Source of the DNA: Anthonomus grandis grandis
Lineage: Eukaryota; Arthropoda; Insecta; Coleoptera; Curculionidae
Length of the DNA stretch: 64,000 bases
Direction: 5' to 3'
Assembly (NCBI RefSeq): GCF_022605725.1
Contig: NC_065548.1
Location: 46,183,131 to 46,247,130 of the forward strand
In this document: positions 1-10,801 of the stretch, in pieces
How positions within the stretch are numbered: the stretch's first letter is position 1
Layout of the letters: each line of letters starts with the position of its first letter
Notes under the pieces: generated by a model
The model's input: only the letters and a program-made list of their open reading frames with translations
What the model was told of the DNA's origin: nothing
The model's database searches: none
Translations under genes and position numbers: made by a program

Positions 1-760
1 CTTCTTTAACTTTATCACTGAAGATTTATGCACTTACCCCTTGTTCATGTCGTAAAATGTTGATATTAGTGTTTCTTTACAGATCTTTGAGTACAGTCTG
101 TTTCTGTCTGGAGATGTTCGTTTTTGGTAGTTTCCTTACCAGGTGGTTTGGAGTACCTATTATCTCATAGCGAAATTCATCTGATTCTGCCCGAGGTAAT
201 AGAAGGCTTTATAGAAGTGATATTATCCAAAACAAAAACCTTTGCGATTGAAAAACTAAGCTTAATACCTTTTACTCATTATTGGACAAGGTTTTCTCGA
301 ATACGTTAATTATGGTTTTTTCGTATGGGGCGAGTCCGTCTTGATCGTGCGTGTAGTATTTAGTTTTTGAAACTTTGTTGTTTGAGTTTCAAAATTTCCC
401 TCAACTTTTGACAAGTATAATGAATGTTGGCAAAGATTGGCTCATATTCTTTATCTAGGGTAGGTTAGTTGTTTGATTTCCTGGTACCGTTGTTAACAGT
501 CATTTTCCAGCTATGCCTTCCTCCAACGATGGTATCCCAGTTCTCAACTGGCGCATTTTAAAATGCGCACTGATGTTGTTCCTGACATCGTGGATTTCAA
601 TCGAACACCAATGTGATTCTTGATTTTTTTTTAAGCATGTGAATAGGTTGCTAGTTTCAGGATTGTACCAGTTTTCCAATTTGTTTTTGAAAGTAATGGG
701 TCTACCAATAGAAGTGATAGAAGTTTAGTGGGCCATGTACGCAAAATGGTATGTATCAAA
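1..760. other. No recognisable gene
   Basis: I see no convincing gene here. The short frame at 124-309 resembles nothing I know. On the minus strand around 480-560 a few words look like the end of a non-LTR reverse transcriptase frame, but it is too short and broken to call. Confidence 0.4.
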
Positions 761-807
761 ACGCGGATCAAGCGTCAGTTGTGATAAGTATACTTTGACA
801 TTTCATC

Positions 808-1396
808 ATGAATCGTTTAAGTCAAGAGCAACGTATAGCTATCGTGAAAAGGTATTACGAAAATGCGCAATCGGTTAGAGCCTGATGAAATGCAAGGACC
901 GCTGAAAACATTGCCGCTGCAAAAGAAAGTGTTGACGCGAATAACAATGTGTCTGTTTTGCGCCGTTTTTAGCAATTAGGCATTTCACCAATGTCTCTGT
1001 GGTGCATTTTGAAGAAAGACATAGGCCTACATCCATATAAGATGGTTCTAACTCAAGAATTGAAGCCTGCTGACCATGGTTTGCGAAGAACGTTTACCGA
1101 CTGGGCCCTGTTGCAGTTGGAACAAAATGCCGATTTTTGGAAACAAATCATCTTTTCAGATGAAGCCAATTTTTGTCTTAGTGGCGTTGTCAATACGCAA
1201 AATTGCCGCTTCTGGTGTCAGAACAATCCCCAGAATAGTACAGGTGCCATTACACCTGTTAAAAGTGACTGTGTGGTGTGGTTTGCATGTCGGTGGAATT
1301 ATCGGTCCATACTTTTTTGAGGATGCAGGGGGGCGTACTGTGACAGTCCACGGAGAGCGCTACCGCGATATGATAACAAACTTTCTTTGGCCTGCA
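808..1396 (+). pseudogene. Mariner/Tc3-like transposase, 5' half (split by ISL2EU)
   Basis: Remnant of a Tc1/mariner-superfamily DDE transposase. An ATG at 808 opens a 25-codon N-terminus (MNRLSQEQRIAIVKRYYEN) that stops at TGA 883-885. Homology then resumes with frame changes: the helix-turn-helix end and linker (QLGISPMSLW) near 970-1000, the first catalytic Asp in FSDEANF near 1158, and the C-terminal side of the catalytic core (GERYRDMITNFLWPAI) ending at 1398. The gene breaks off there because the ISL2EU element at 1399-6043 was inserted; its 3' half continues at 6046. At least two nonsense or frameshift lesions lie outside the insertion, so it was probably dead or dying before or soon after the hit. 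Confidence 0.85.
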
Positions 1397-1564
1397 ATAG
1401 GGAACTTACACATTTTTTTTAATGCATAAATAGATTTAGTATTATCGAAAAAGTACCCATGCCAAACCACACGTCTTAAAAATAAACGGTTCATGAAATA
1501 AAAATTGATAAAGTTAAGCCCGCCATAAACATATTTGAAACGCCTGACCAAGCCCGCTATGCAG

Positions 1565-1580
1565 GTGACGTCATGACCCG
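1565..1580 (+). repeat. ISL2EU left subterminal inverted repeat
   Basis: GTGACGTCATGACCCG lies 166 bp inside the left end and is a perfect 16-bp inverted match to 5847-5862, 181 bp inside the right end. It contains the palindrome TGACGTCA, a CRE/ATF-type site. Equal spacing from the ends suggests a transposase (THAP domain) binding site or a promoter element; this is inference. Confidence 0.8.
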
Positions 1581-1715
1581 CTATCGATCGGTCTACGGCG
1601 TGCGTTACGGAACGAAAATTAGGCCATTTTCTCATTTTGATGTTTGTAGCTCTGTTTATAGTGTTTGTTTGCGAATTTTGTTTATTTGTCGACCGTGAAT
1701 ATCAATTTAGTTACC

Positions 1716-3505
1716 ATGAGTAAAAAGTATAAATATTGTTTAGTACCATTATGTAAAAATACAACAGTGAAAACTCCAGAAAAGATTTTTATAAGCTTGC
1801 CAGGAAATAAGGACCGCAGAAGAAAGTGGTTAAAAGCATGTAGGAGAAATGAAAATGACATATCGCTGTCAAATAAAGGAGTTTATGTTTGTGAAGATCA
1901 TTTTAACGTAAGTAGAAATAAAATTATTCACCAGTCTCTATTAAAAAATCTGCATTTTCAATATGACCTACTTTTTTCAAATCTGAACTGAAACTAATTT
2001 AATATTTTTTTCAGTTGGAAGAAGATATGGACAATTATATCAAATTTAAGATTATGGGTGGCCCAAAAATAATGAAACCACATTCTGTACCTCACATATT
2101 TGACTGCCAGCCTGATAGGAAAAGAACCTTCAGTCAGCCTCCTAGACTAACAGCCGCTAAAAGAATCAGAAGACAAATTGTGGCTGATGCAATATCGTCT
2201 ACTCGAGCATTTACTGAGGGGGAGGTTGTGAGAGAACTGCAGAATCAGGAGCATACTGAGCCCAAAATAAGCGAAGTAGGAGTTATTGAAGAAGTAGCAG
2301 GGGGCAGCTCTGTTTTAGTAGCAGTTAAAAAAAAGGATGTTTCTATCCAAGCCCATCCAAAAGTCAGAAGCAAGTGTTTACAGTGCAACATTCGTAGCGG
2401 TATTACAGTTGCCTTATCCCCTTTAAAACAATCTACATATGATGTCGCAACTACACCAACTAAACCAGTGCCATGTACTAGTAGCGCTAGTGTATGTTCA
2501 GGTGTTTCTGAGCATTCAAGTGTGGATAAGAGTAGTGAAGGAGGAAGTTTATATAGTGTAAGTGACTTTTCTGAAGAATATCAGTTGTCATCCAGTGAAA
2601 GAAAAGAACTAGAAAGTGAACAAAAGGTAGACATTCAGAGACTATTTTTAAAATGTACCATGCAAAAATTACAAAGCAGACCACGTCTTTATTTGGGATT
2701 ACCAGAATTTGCATATTATGTAATTCAGTTACTTGAAAAATATAGTGGGTTAGAAAGTAGATATATATTTTTAACATTAAAGAAAATAAGAACTGGGCAT
2801 TCATTTTCAATTTTAGGGGATGACTTTGGTACAACTGAAGTTCATGCCTCACGAATGTTTTCTAAATCCTTGCCTGTTATTAGCAAATTTTTACGAAAAT
2901 GTATAATATCACCTTCAGTGAATCAAATCAAAGCAAATTTACCACTAGCCTTCCGAGCTCGATATAGTAATGTGTTCTGTATTATTGATTGTCTCGAAAT
3001 AGAAATTGAAAAGCCATCTGATGCTATCAAACAGTCATTAACATGGTCAGATTATAAAAAGTGCAATACTCTGAAATACCTTATTGCTTGTACCCCTGAT
3101 GGTATAATAAATTTCATTTCTACTGGCTTTGGTGGAAGGGCATCTGATGCAGTGATTGTAGAACACAGTGGCTTTTTAAATATATTACCAGAAAATGTGG
3201 CCATAATGGCAGATCGAGGATTTAAACATATTGAACATTTACTTGTTTCCAAAAATTGTATTTTAGTTAGACCCCCTAGTGTTTCAGAAACTGTTAAATC
3301 TTCAAAAGATGAGGTTTTTGAGACTAAACGTATAGCTAGTTTAAGAATACATGTGGAGAGAGTTATTCGAAGAATAAGGGAATTTTCATTTCTGGCTCCA
3401 CATGCTTGCATTGATATTAAATTACTACCACATACAGATCAAATTATTAAAATAGTATGTGGACTTATAAATTTACAGTCAGGGATTATTTCAGGAAAAC
3501 AATAA
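1716..3505 (+). CDS. ISL2EU transposase: THAP zinc finger + DDE_Tnp_4-like catalytic domain, 560 aa, one intron
   Basis: Predicted to bind the element ends and catalyse its transposition in the nucleus. Exons are 1716-1907 and 2015-3505. The 107-bp intron has a consensus donor (AAC|GTAAGT) and acceptor (TTTTTTCAG|TTG) in phase 0. The spliced product carries a complete C2CH THAP finger: C8-x4-C13, then C59-x2-H62-F63 in exon 1, and the SVPHIF (AVPTIF-type) motif at about 88-93 in exon 2. A low-complexity linker with a coiled-coil-like stretch follows. The catalytic domain has Asp ~389 (IIDCLE), Asp ~464 (ADRGF) and Glu ~512 (HVERVIRR). The ATG at 1716 was chosen over the upstream in-frame ATG at 1665 because it has A at -3 and directly begins the finger. 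No lesion was found. The nuclease gene converges on it from 3934. Confidence 0.9.
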
Positions 3506-3933
3506 AATGCTCATTATTTAAATGTTTGTTTATTACTTACTTTTTCATGAAAAATTAATATAATGCAACTTTTTGTTTTGTGAATGACAGGTTCTTCAAA
3601 ATCATATACAGGGTTAGGAAAAGTGAATATCATAAATTAAAGTTATAGGTACATATTATGTTTCTAAACATTCTATAGAACTGTGTACCATTATCAAAAT
3701 ATAATTTTTTGAGTTGGTTATTTTTGTATTAGAATTAAGGGAAAATAATGCTGAATTGAATGAAACTCAGATATTAGTAAGTGCTTATATAATAATATGC
3801 TTAGAAAATACCAAAAATACATATTTTAAATATATTAAGAATTGTTTTAATTTCATTGTTGTAACATCCACCTAAAAAAATTCAATAATTAAAAAGGTAA
3901 ATTCTATTATTATATCAATCTTACATTGTTTTT

Positions 3934-5782
3934 TTATTTTGTTGCACTATCATAAAGGTGCTTAAAAATATTATCCCTCCAAAAATGTTCTGCAGTTGTT
4001 AATAAAAATTGTAAGTGTTCGCTATCATATTCTACCCATACATATTGAAATTTAGAATTATTTTTAAAATCTGGATCTGCAATACAAAATAAACATTTTT
4101 TTTTATTGAATAAAAACATTTGCAATTGCACTTGGGCATTGTACTTAGCAGTAATTTTTTTGTCCTTCGTTAAATATGTTGAAAGAGATTTTTCTGAATT
4201 TGGACACTTGACTTCAATACAATATTCATTGCAGAGTGCATCAGGAGAAGCACCAAAAATTGGATATTTTGGGTTTAATTGCAATCCAATATGTTTGAAA
4301 TTAGTTTTAAGTTCTTTTTTTAAACATTTTACAACTTCTTTTTCCAAAGTTTTTCCTCTTAGCATTGCAGAATTAGGTTTAATCTTTGAAACACCTAAAA
4401 TTTGATTGACGAAAACTCCGTCACACTTTTTACAATGTACAGCATCATACAACTTTGATGCTGTGATTCTGGCATATCGAAGATTATACCATAGGCTGCA
4501 GTTTGATTGCTCTGTAGTTTTTATAGCTGCCTCATTACAAAGTTGGATGTTCATTACATTTGAACAATAGGTGAAGAACTCTGAATATTCTCTCTTTCCA
4601 CCTTGTAAAACAAATTTATGCATTAACTGATGCAATCCTAATTTTTCATCAATTCCTTCATCTGTAGCAAAATGTTTTAGCAACTGACTGTCAGAATCCG
4701 TTTCGCTCCCTCTCTTCAAAACTTCTTCAAGAAAATTAGTACTTTCTTCATCTGAGGCAAGTTCTTCCTTTGCACCAAATTCCTTTAAAGTAATGAATTT
4801 AATGGATGTTCCAACCTTTGAAAGCTTACTTTTTGCCCAATAGCAAGTAATTTCAGTAGGAGAAGGCTCTTCGCTTCTTCGATGCAACCACATTAGAAAT
4901 GCTATAGTGTGCTTACAGCCCCCTGCAAAAACAAAGTACAGTGTGTATATTTTATTTAGCAATAACTTTAAATGGTCTTATCTTGTTTTTGTTTAAAGAA
5001 AACAATAATATAAAGATTATCTTATTAATTTTAAATTTTGTAATAAATACTTAGGTGCCTACCTAATGAAGCAGCGCAATCGTAGCATTGGACATCTATT
5101 ACTTCTTCAGTTACTTCATTAATGCTACAGCTCACTGAATATTGTTGCTTTCTCACATTATGTTCAGATGTAATTTTCCCTTTTACAGTGCATATGTCCT
5201 GATTTCTGCGAACTTGTACCCAACCAACTGCAGCATCTCCATAAGATTATCTACCTGACCTATAATTAAAGTAATAAATTAAATAAAGGTTATGAAAACC
5301 CTGATTTTCTTTAATAAATATTTTTATGACATGACTACATCAAAAAAATACTGCTCTAAGGTCAGGTAATAAGGACTTAAGTCAAAAATTGCTGTTTTCG
5401 AGAAAATGAATTTTAGAATAGGTATTTTAAGTTAGTGTGAATCCAATTATTAGTTTCTAATTTTAAGATAATGATAAGTGACAGTATTCAACTGGTTTCG
5501 AGTCCCAACACTAGTTGCTACAAAGAAAGGAAAATATTGACTGGACCATTATTTTTCCAAATTTTGCAAAATAGTGACTTAAGTCGTTTCTACCAAACAC
5601 TCGAGAATGATAAACAGCGAACACGATAAATAAAAATAACTATGTATTATTTACCTGTCTGCTTTAACTCCCCGAACCTCTCCTAGTGAAAAGCTCTCTG
5701 CATTTTTTATAAAAGTTGCCACCATGAACATGTCCACCTTAGGTAAATTATCAGACTGGCCCTTACAAAAACCTTCATCCAT
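3934..5782 (-). pseudogene. ISL2EU second gene: SWIM-type zinc finger + YqaJ-like nuclease, three exons, one nonsense codon
   Basis: Exons read on the minus strand: 5782-5655 (ATG at 5782), 5259-5063 and 4922-3934. Each junction has GT/AG and the phases fit, giving about 437 codons. Exon 2 into 3 carries a SWIM-like finger (CYDC ... GGCKH followed by AFLMWLHRRSE). The C-terminal half has the YqaJ/lambda-exonuclease-like motifs RITASKLY, RGKTLEKEVV, FGASPDA and IEVKCP, where the Asp and Glu-x-Lys should bind metal. The only lesion seen is an in-frame TAA at 5247-5249 in exon 2, between otherwise family-like sequence. The protein is a hallmark of ISL2EU; its role in transposition is not established, and end processing of DNA is an inference. 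A different acceptor that skips the stop is possible. Confidence 0.85.
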
Positions 5783-5822
5783 TGTTTTATCACTAAATCA
5801 CAAAATAAAAATACTAGTTTTT

Positions 5823-5852
5823 GACCCGTGTTGCTGGCGAGAAACACGGGTC
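5823..5852. repeat. Hairpin in ISL2EU right subterminal region
   Basis: GACCCGTGTT at 5823-5832 and AACACGGGTC at 5843-5852 form a perfect 10-bp stem with a 10-nt loop. It overlaps the right copy of the 16-bp subterminal repeat (5847-5862). It may be part of the transposase recognition region. Confidence 0.65.
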
Positions 5853-5862
5853 ATGACGTCAC
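5847..5862 (-). repeat. ISL2EU right subterminal inverted repeat
   Basis: CGGGTCATGACGTCAC is the perfect reverse complement of 1565-1580 and also includes TGACGTCA. See the left copy. Confidence 0.8.
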
Positions 5863-6045
5863 GGCCAATAGAAACGCGTTCTTAGCCGAAACCTTAAATT
5901 TGAATATTGTAGCAACTTTGAATCGAGTTTTTACGAACGTGGAGTGAAAAATTGTTTTTTCACTTGACATATTGGAATCATCTCTACGTTTTCTTGTGTT
6001 TTATAGTATAATTAGCTTATTTAAAATTCTATGTTAGTTCCCTAT

Positions 6046-6383
6046 TGATGGTGGAGACTTTGAACAGAATTGGTTTCAACAGGACGGAGCAATATCACAC
6101 ATCGCCCGAGCCACAATTAATTTATTAAGAGAGCGTTTTGAAGATCGAATAATTTCGCGACATGGCAATATCAACTGGCCACCAAGGTCCTGTGATCTTA
6201 CTCCCCTGGACTTTTTTCTTTGGGGATATGTAAAGTCGAAGGTGTATTCTAACAATCCTCAAACCATCAATGAGTTGAAAGCCCAACTTGTTAGAAAAAG
6301 TGATTGAAAATTGGGTTCATCGTCTAAACGTCTGCCGCCGTAGCCAAGGTGGACATCTTAATGATATTTTGTTTAAAACATAA
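6046..6383 (+). pseudogene. Mariner/Tc3-like transposase, 3' half
   Basis: Continuation of the gene that starts at 808, interrupted by the ISL2EU element. It shows the second catalytic Asp in WFQQDGAISH and the third acidic site in DLTPLDFFLWGYVKSKVYS, then a C-terminal tail with SQGGHLND and a TAA at 6381-6383. One frameshift is visible near 6295 in a run of A. Joining the two halves at the ISL2EU TSD gives a continuous catalytic core, which is the evidence that they were one gene. Confidence 0.88.
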
Positions 6384-6561
6384 TGTTACATAATAAACTA
6401 CAACATGAAACATTAATCATAGAAATTAACCAATTCGTTTTTATTTTTTAGCAGTTCAAACTTATATCATTTTTAAACTCAACACGAGCATTTTTCAGTT
6501 GGGAAGTATCTGCAACCATTTTTAAGTGCAAACTAACAACAACTATTTTTCTTTTTCTTCT

Positions 6562-6900
6562 TTAAGCGCCTTGTCCTCTATGAACGTAGGCATTCACTAG
6601 CGCTATCTGTACTTTGTCGTCCGCTTTTCTATAGAAACTTATCGTAGTCTCACTATGTTATTGTCGCAAATTGTTTATCTACAATATTCTACGGCGCCCT
6701 CGTCTTCTTCTGCCTTAATTTTTACCTTCTATTATTAAATTGAGAAGTCCATATTTTTTGTTTCTGAGGAAATGTCCAAAGCATTTCTCGGACCTCAAAG
6801 CGGACCTCCTGCATAGCTTCCCAGTTTTCGTGTACCTTGTATCCAAGATATTTGTGTGACTGGAGGCGTTTGATTTGTTAGTTCAGTGCCTGTAGAATAC
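6562..6900 (-). pseudogene. Non-LTR retrotransposon ORF2 C-terminus, decayed
   Basis: On the minus strand the words YLGYKVHENWE (about 6855-6825), YGLLNLIIEGKI and, ending at TAA 6562-6564, KVQIALVNAYVHRGQGA match the C-terminal tail common to a class of insect non-LTR reverse transcriptase proteins. Frames change several times and the RT core is absent. It is a 5'-truncated, old copy. The clade is not certain. Confidence 0.5.
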
Positions 6901-7072
6901 CTCCTTCAATCTGATTCTTACTAATCACTTTAAATTTAATCTAAATTCTGCACGATTAGTTGCCACATGGTCACACATGACCCTTCACGAGTTCGCAATT
7001 ATGACGGTGTTTAATGGAATTTTTTTCAGGGTCGTTTCTTAGTGTACCTTCAAATATTTTGTTTGAGTAAAT

Positions 7073-7998
7073 AGCTTTATTCGCGGTGACAAGTCTGAAC
7101 GCATCCCGGATCAGTTAGGAACTATTCATCCTTCAAGGTTAGGAGCATGCGTGTTTCATAACCGGTTTGGGATTTATTTCAACCGCGAACGATCCACGGA
7201 CTGTCAACATCTAAACTTGTTGGGGTTGTAGGTTATGTTTTCCGATTATTTTGTTTAGAAAAGTTTTTTTTTTCTTTAAACAGTAAAGATTTAAAGCAGA
7301 GAAGTAGCTAAAAAATACTGTAATAAATTTTAATATAGCTATTTTTTCTGAGTCTCCTTCCTGATCTTTATAAAATGGGGATGCAGCAAATCGATCTGCC
7401 AGTTCATTCGTCAGTGCAAAGCTCATTCGAAAATTTTGAAAATACAGTTTATCGTCAAATTATAGGACAAAGTTTTCAAAATATCCAACATTTTTGGAAG
7501 CTCCTCAAACCTCTTCCAACCAAGTTCTAGTGAAGAGGACTTCCAAACCAGAAGTCCTCTTCACTAGAACATAAATGATCAGACATGGTAATTTTATCAT
7601 CGACAACTAATCTAAAACAAAATCGATCAATAACAAAATACTCATAAAACTAATAAAAAATAGTATGACAAGCAATTATTTTTTGTAACAGTAACTATTA
7701 TTGGTTTTAAATTTCAAATAAAATAAAATGAGAACCACTTATCAGAAAATAATCACAAAAAGAGTAAATAGTCAACATACATGTCATTAAAAATCTGCTG
7801 CGCAAGTCTAGAACTCAAAATTCTAATGAGAGTTCAAGGGTCGACTAAACTAGCTACAGATTGATCCTGAACAAGTAACACAACATCCGCGAATGCAGGA
7901 TTTCAAACTAAATGTTCAGGATTAGTAACCACGAACGCTCTTTTTAAGAATGCGAAGTAATTCTGAACTTGTCCACGACTGTCACCGCGAACAAAGCT
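7073..7998. mobile_element. Non-autonomous inverted-repeat element (~0.93 kb)
   Basis: AGCTTTATTCGCGGTGACA at 7073-7091 is matched in inverted orientation by 7980-7998 (18 of 19 bases). Weaker inverted similarity (CTGAAC, GATCC/GATCAG, CGCGAA) continues inward on both sides. A perfect 20-bp hairpin sits at the middle (7524-7570). The small minus-strand frame at 7211-7426 (MSFALTNELADRFAASP) resembles nothing I know. The TIRs and lack of a transposase suggest a MITE or foldback element; the superfamily is unknown and no clear TSD is seen. Confidence 0.6.
7524..7570. repeat. Perfect 20-bp hairpin with 7-nt loop
   Basis: GTTCTAGTGAAGAGGACTTC at 7524-7543 is followed by CAAACCA and then the exact reverse complement at 7551-7570. 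The centre (7547) lies within 12 bp of the midpoint of the 7073-7998 inverted-repeat element. Confidence 0.9.
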
Positions 7999-8512
7999 TA
8001 TATTAAGAAACAATGGTAAAAGGATGTAGCCTATCGGATACCCCTTTTGATTCGACTTTTGACTAATATCTGTTGATCTACCCTAATTTGTGCAGTTTAG
8101 TTCAGAAAATCTTAAGAAAGTGACTTATAAAACTGATTTAAAGCTGTTAATACACGTTAACGACCAGCCCTAGTATTTGAAACTTTACTCCTGGACTAGG
8201 GTATTTTTTTCCTAAATCTTGGTAAAAGACAGTTTCATAATATACTTTTTTGAGAAATAAGTTGATGGAAAGGAGTTTTTTGTAAAAAAAAACATGCGCA
8301 CCAATTTGGTACACGCGGTCTGAGCAGAAGTAAAATAAGTAAAGTTTACCACAGACCATGTACACCATATTGGGCCACACCCAGAAATGTTTATTTTGCA
8401 TTTTATTTTAACAAAAACTCACAATTCTCATTATAAATATAACATAATATTCTAATCATACAAAAAATATAATTACTAACCATTATTGCTTTTAATGGAA
8501 GCAGTATGGATC

Positions 8513-10245
8513 TCAAAAAAACATTTTACACACATATGAAATATTTTCAGAGCATGCAGGGCAAAATGAATGTATTTTTTTCGCATTTTTCATAGCTGAT
8601 TGGCGCCCTTCTCTTTCTGCAAACTGTTCATAACAAGTTGAACAACTTCCTCGAGGTTGCTTCTCCTCTAAAATATGTTGCACTTGTATGTTATTTTTGG
8701 ATTCGTTGTCCAACAAAGCACAAACGATATTCTCGCGAAATTCTGTCACACTCATGTTACTTCCTTTCCAGTTACTTCCTTGAACACGACCAAGGCATTG
8801 ACTAGAACAGTGTTTGTCAATAGTTCGACGACAATTTTTCTGTACCATTTGACTCCGCGGCGTACTGGAGAACTATGAGCAGCTTTTTGATCTGAAATAT
8901 CAACAAAGCCTTTTGCTGTATTGTAATCCACTATTGTTGATGGTTTTAAAATATTACCTCTTCTTGTTGGAATCTCAACCATTTGTGGGATAGCTTGCGT
9001 TGTCAGAAATAAAACATCGCCATTTTCCAACTACGACTTTCGTGTTGCTTTTTTTGCATCTTCATTTCACCTTTTTTTAATTTGGCACTTGTAACTGCCT
9101 TTGGATTAAGTTTTCGAATTTGACCCAGGGTGCTAACTAAATTTGTCTGGTTTTGAATTAGCTCATATGTTAGACCAACACTTGTATAAAAGTTATCGGT
9201 AAATAGGGTTCTACCAGTATTCAGAAGAAGTTCCATTAGTTCCATGACAACCCTTGTAGCTAATGGCTTATCAAAAGTTTGCCCTCCACCACCACCGCCA
9301 TATATTTTAATCGCAAAAGTGTAGCCCCCATCAACACAAAGTTTGAATAGTTTGACACCGTATTTGTGCCTCTTCTCTGGAATGTACTGCAGAAAGCTTA
9401 ACCGTCCCCTAAATGGAACCATTGTTTCATCAATGCATACTTTTTCTTTTGGACTGCAAATGTTTTGAAATTTTTTATTTAACATTTTTACAAGTGGAGA
9501 AATCTTATATAATCTATCACCTGGTGACAATTTTCACTATCAGAAATATGCAGACAATGTAGCAATGCCTCAAACCGATTTCTACTTATGTGGCTTAATT
9601 TTGGAACATCACTTTTATAAAGAATATTTTTACTGAAATAATCTCTAATCGTAGGCCATCCCTATCAAGTCCCATCCAGATTATAAGACCAAAAAAATGC
9701 AAAAGTTCATTTTCATTTGTGTCGTACCACTTAGCCAAAATGGAGTGTTCACGTTCAGTGATTGACTCTTCACATATACCCTTTATTGTTTGTTGTGTAG
9801 CGTATTTGTTTGTTTCCGTAACCAGTAATTTTTGAACTTCCTCGTCAAAAAATAATAGGAAAAAATCAATAGGTTTATGGCCTTTCAGATGATCTATTTC
9901 TTCTTGTCGCAATCCTGGTCTTGCAGTAAACATAAATTCGTTTAATTTATCAGATATAGAAACATCACTCCATACGAAATTACTATAACGTGGAGGAAAA
10001 ACAGGAGAATCAGATTCGTTTTCCGGTTCGTCGTCACTAGAATCTTTGCCAGGTAAATCCGGTCTATTACTAGACCCAGGTGTAGGTTCCACTTTTCTTT
10101 TTTTACTTGGCAAAATAACCTCATCACTACATGTACTGGACTCACCATCTGCCTCAAATATGGGATCCGCATCTGAATCGTCAAAGGTGCTTTCGATCTC
10201 ACTACATTCAAAATCACTATCTTCCAAGATTTGTTGAAGTTGTTC
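8513..10245 (-). pseudogene. piggyBac transposase (DDE_Tnp_1_7), frameshifted
   Basis: Segments in order on the minus strand: an acidic N-terminus (EDSDFECSEIESTFDDSDAD) and the domain around GLIIWMGLD (10227-9595); the catalytic core with Asp in CIDETMVPFRGR and Asp in LFTDNFYTS (9530-9003); Asp in VDYNTAKGFVD (9030-8752); and a C-terminal Cys-rich domain (GSCSTCYEQF ... FCPACSENI) ending near 8525. All three catalytic Asp are kept, but the frame changes near 9640, 9535, 9030 and 8850. Upstream of the first ATG the frame continues (LNDEQLQQILEDSDF) to the point where the provirus was inserted at 10282, so the true 5' end lay beyond it. Confidence 0.88.
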
Positions 10246-10281
10246 ATCATTTAGATATTTACGAGAAATATTTTTTATATA

Positions 10282-10506
10282 AGTTATATATTATATTCTT
10301 ATTTAACTTATAAGAAACTGTACAATACCAACCAGCTTACCGAATCATCATTTTGCCTTTTCCTATTTTCAGCATTTTATAAACTTCAGCTTTTATTGTA
10401 CGTAAATTTATTATTTAGTCTAGAATTAACTCTGTACTGTATAAGACATATCTAATTTGAATAAAGTTTTTTTAAAAACAGAGTTCCGTAGTATCGTTAC
10501 ATAATT
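10282..10506 (+). repeat. 5' LTR
   Basis: Starts AGTTATATATTATATTC and ends TACATAATT. It differs from the 3' LTR at three positions (TTC/TCC, TTACC/TTGCC, TTATTTAG/TTAATTAG). An AATAAAG at about 10460 could serve as a polyadenylation signal. Confidence 0.93.
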
Positions 10507-10519
10507 GGCGCAGTCGGGC
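10506..10519 (+). other. Primer-binding site (tRNA-Ser type)
   Basis: TGGCGCAGTCGGGC abuts or overlaps by one base the LTR end. TGGCGCAGTCGG is the complement of the 3' end used by Drosophila 17.6/297-type elements (tRNA-Ser). Confidence 0.75.
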
Positions 10520-10801
10520 TTTTAGGACTCTCTCACGTTCTTAGCTTAAAGTACGGTTCGTTTTAACGATTTATTGGGAGGTGAACCTTTGTTTTCGGGA
10601 GTGCGGTTTTGGACTTTTACGTCGTTTTCGCGCTTCTAACCAGTTGGGTGAATTGAGTAGCTCAACGAGAAGATCCGGAACAGTACTACGTCGTTGACGG
10701 AATATCAACGTCGGAAGCAGCCAGATCCAAAGACGAGACTTCAAAGGGACATTGAAGGGCTACGTATGGACAAGATACTGGTTTTGCTGTAAGTACATTT
10801 A

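Larger units (their letters stand above)
1399..6043 (+). mobile_element. ISL2EU DNA transposon, near-intact (4,645 bp)
   Basis: Seen: 12-bp terminal inverted repeats with one mismatch, AGGGAACTTACA at 1399-1410 and its partner AGGGAACTAACA read leftward from 6043. They are flanked by AT at 1397-1398 and AT at 6044-6045. Removing the element and one AT restores the mariner frame (Pro-Ala-Ile-Asp-Gly) exactly. It holds two convergent spliced genes, a THAP-DDE transposase (+) and a SWIM-YqaJ nuclease (-). Known: the ISL2EU superfamily is defined by a DDE transposase related to bacterial ISL2, a second protein with a YqaJ nuclease domain, and 2-bp TSDs. Structure, gene content and TSD agree, so the call is strong. 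Confidence 0.93.

Noticed and set aside
124..309. 61-codon plus-strand frame
   Set aside because: No motif, no neighbouring signal and length expected by chance.
2487..2852. 121-codon minus-strand frame
   Set aside because: It is antisense to the ISL2EU transposase exon and has only low-complexity, codon-mirror composition.
4106..4405. 99-codon plus-strand frame
   Set aside because: Shadow of the YqaJ-domain exon on the other strand.
8147..8401. 84-codon minus-strand frame
   Set aside because: It lies in the terminal non-coding repeat region of piggyBac 1 and includes its TTAA end.
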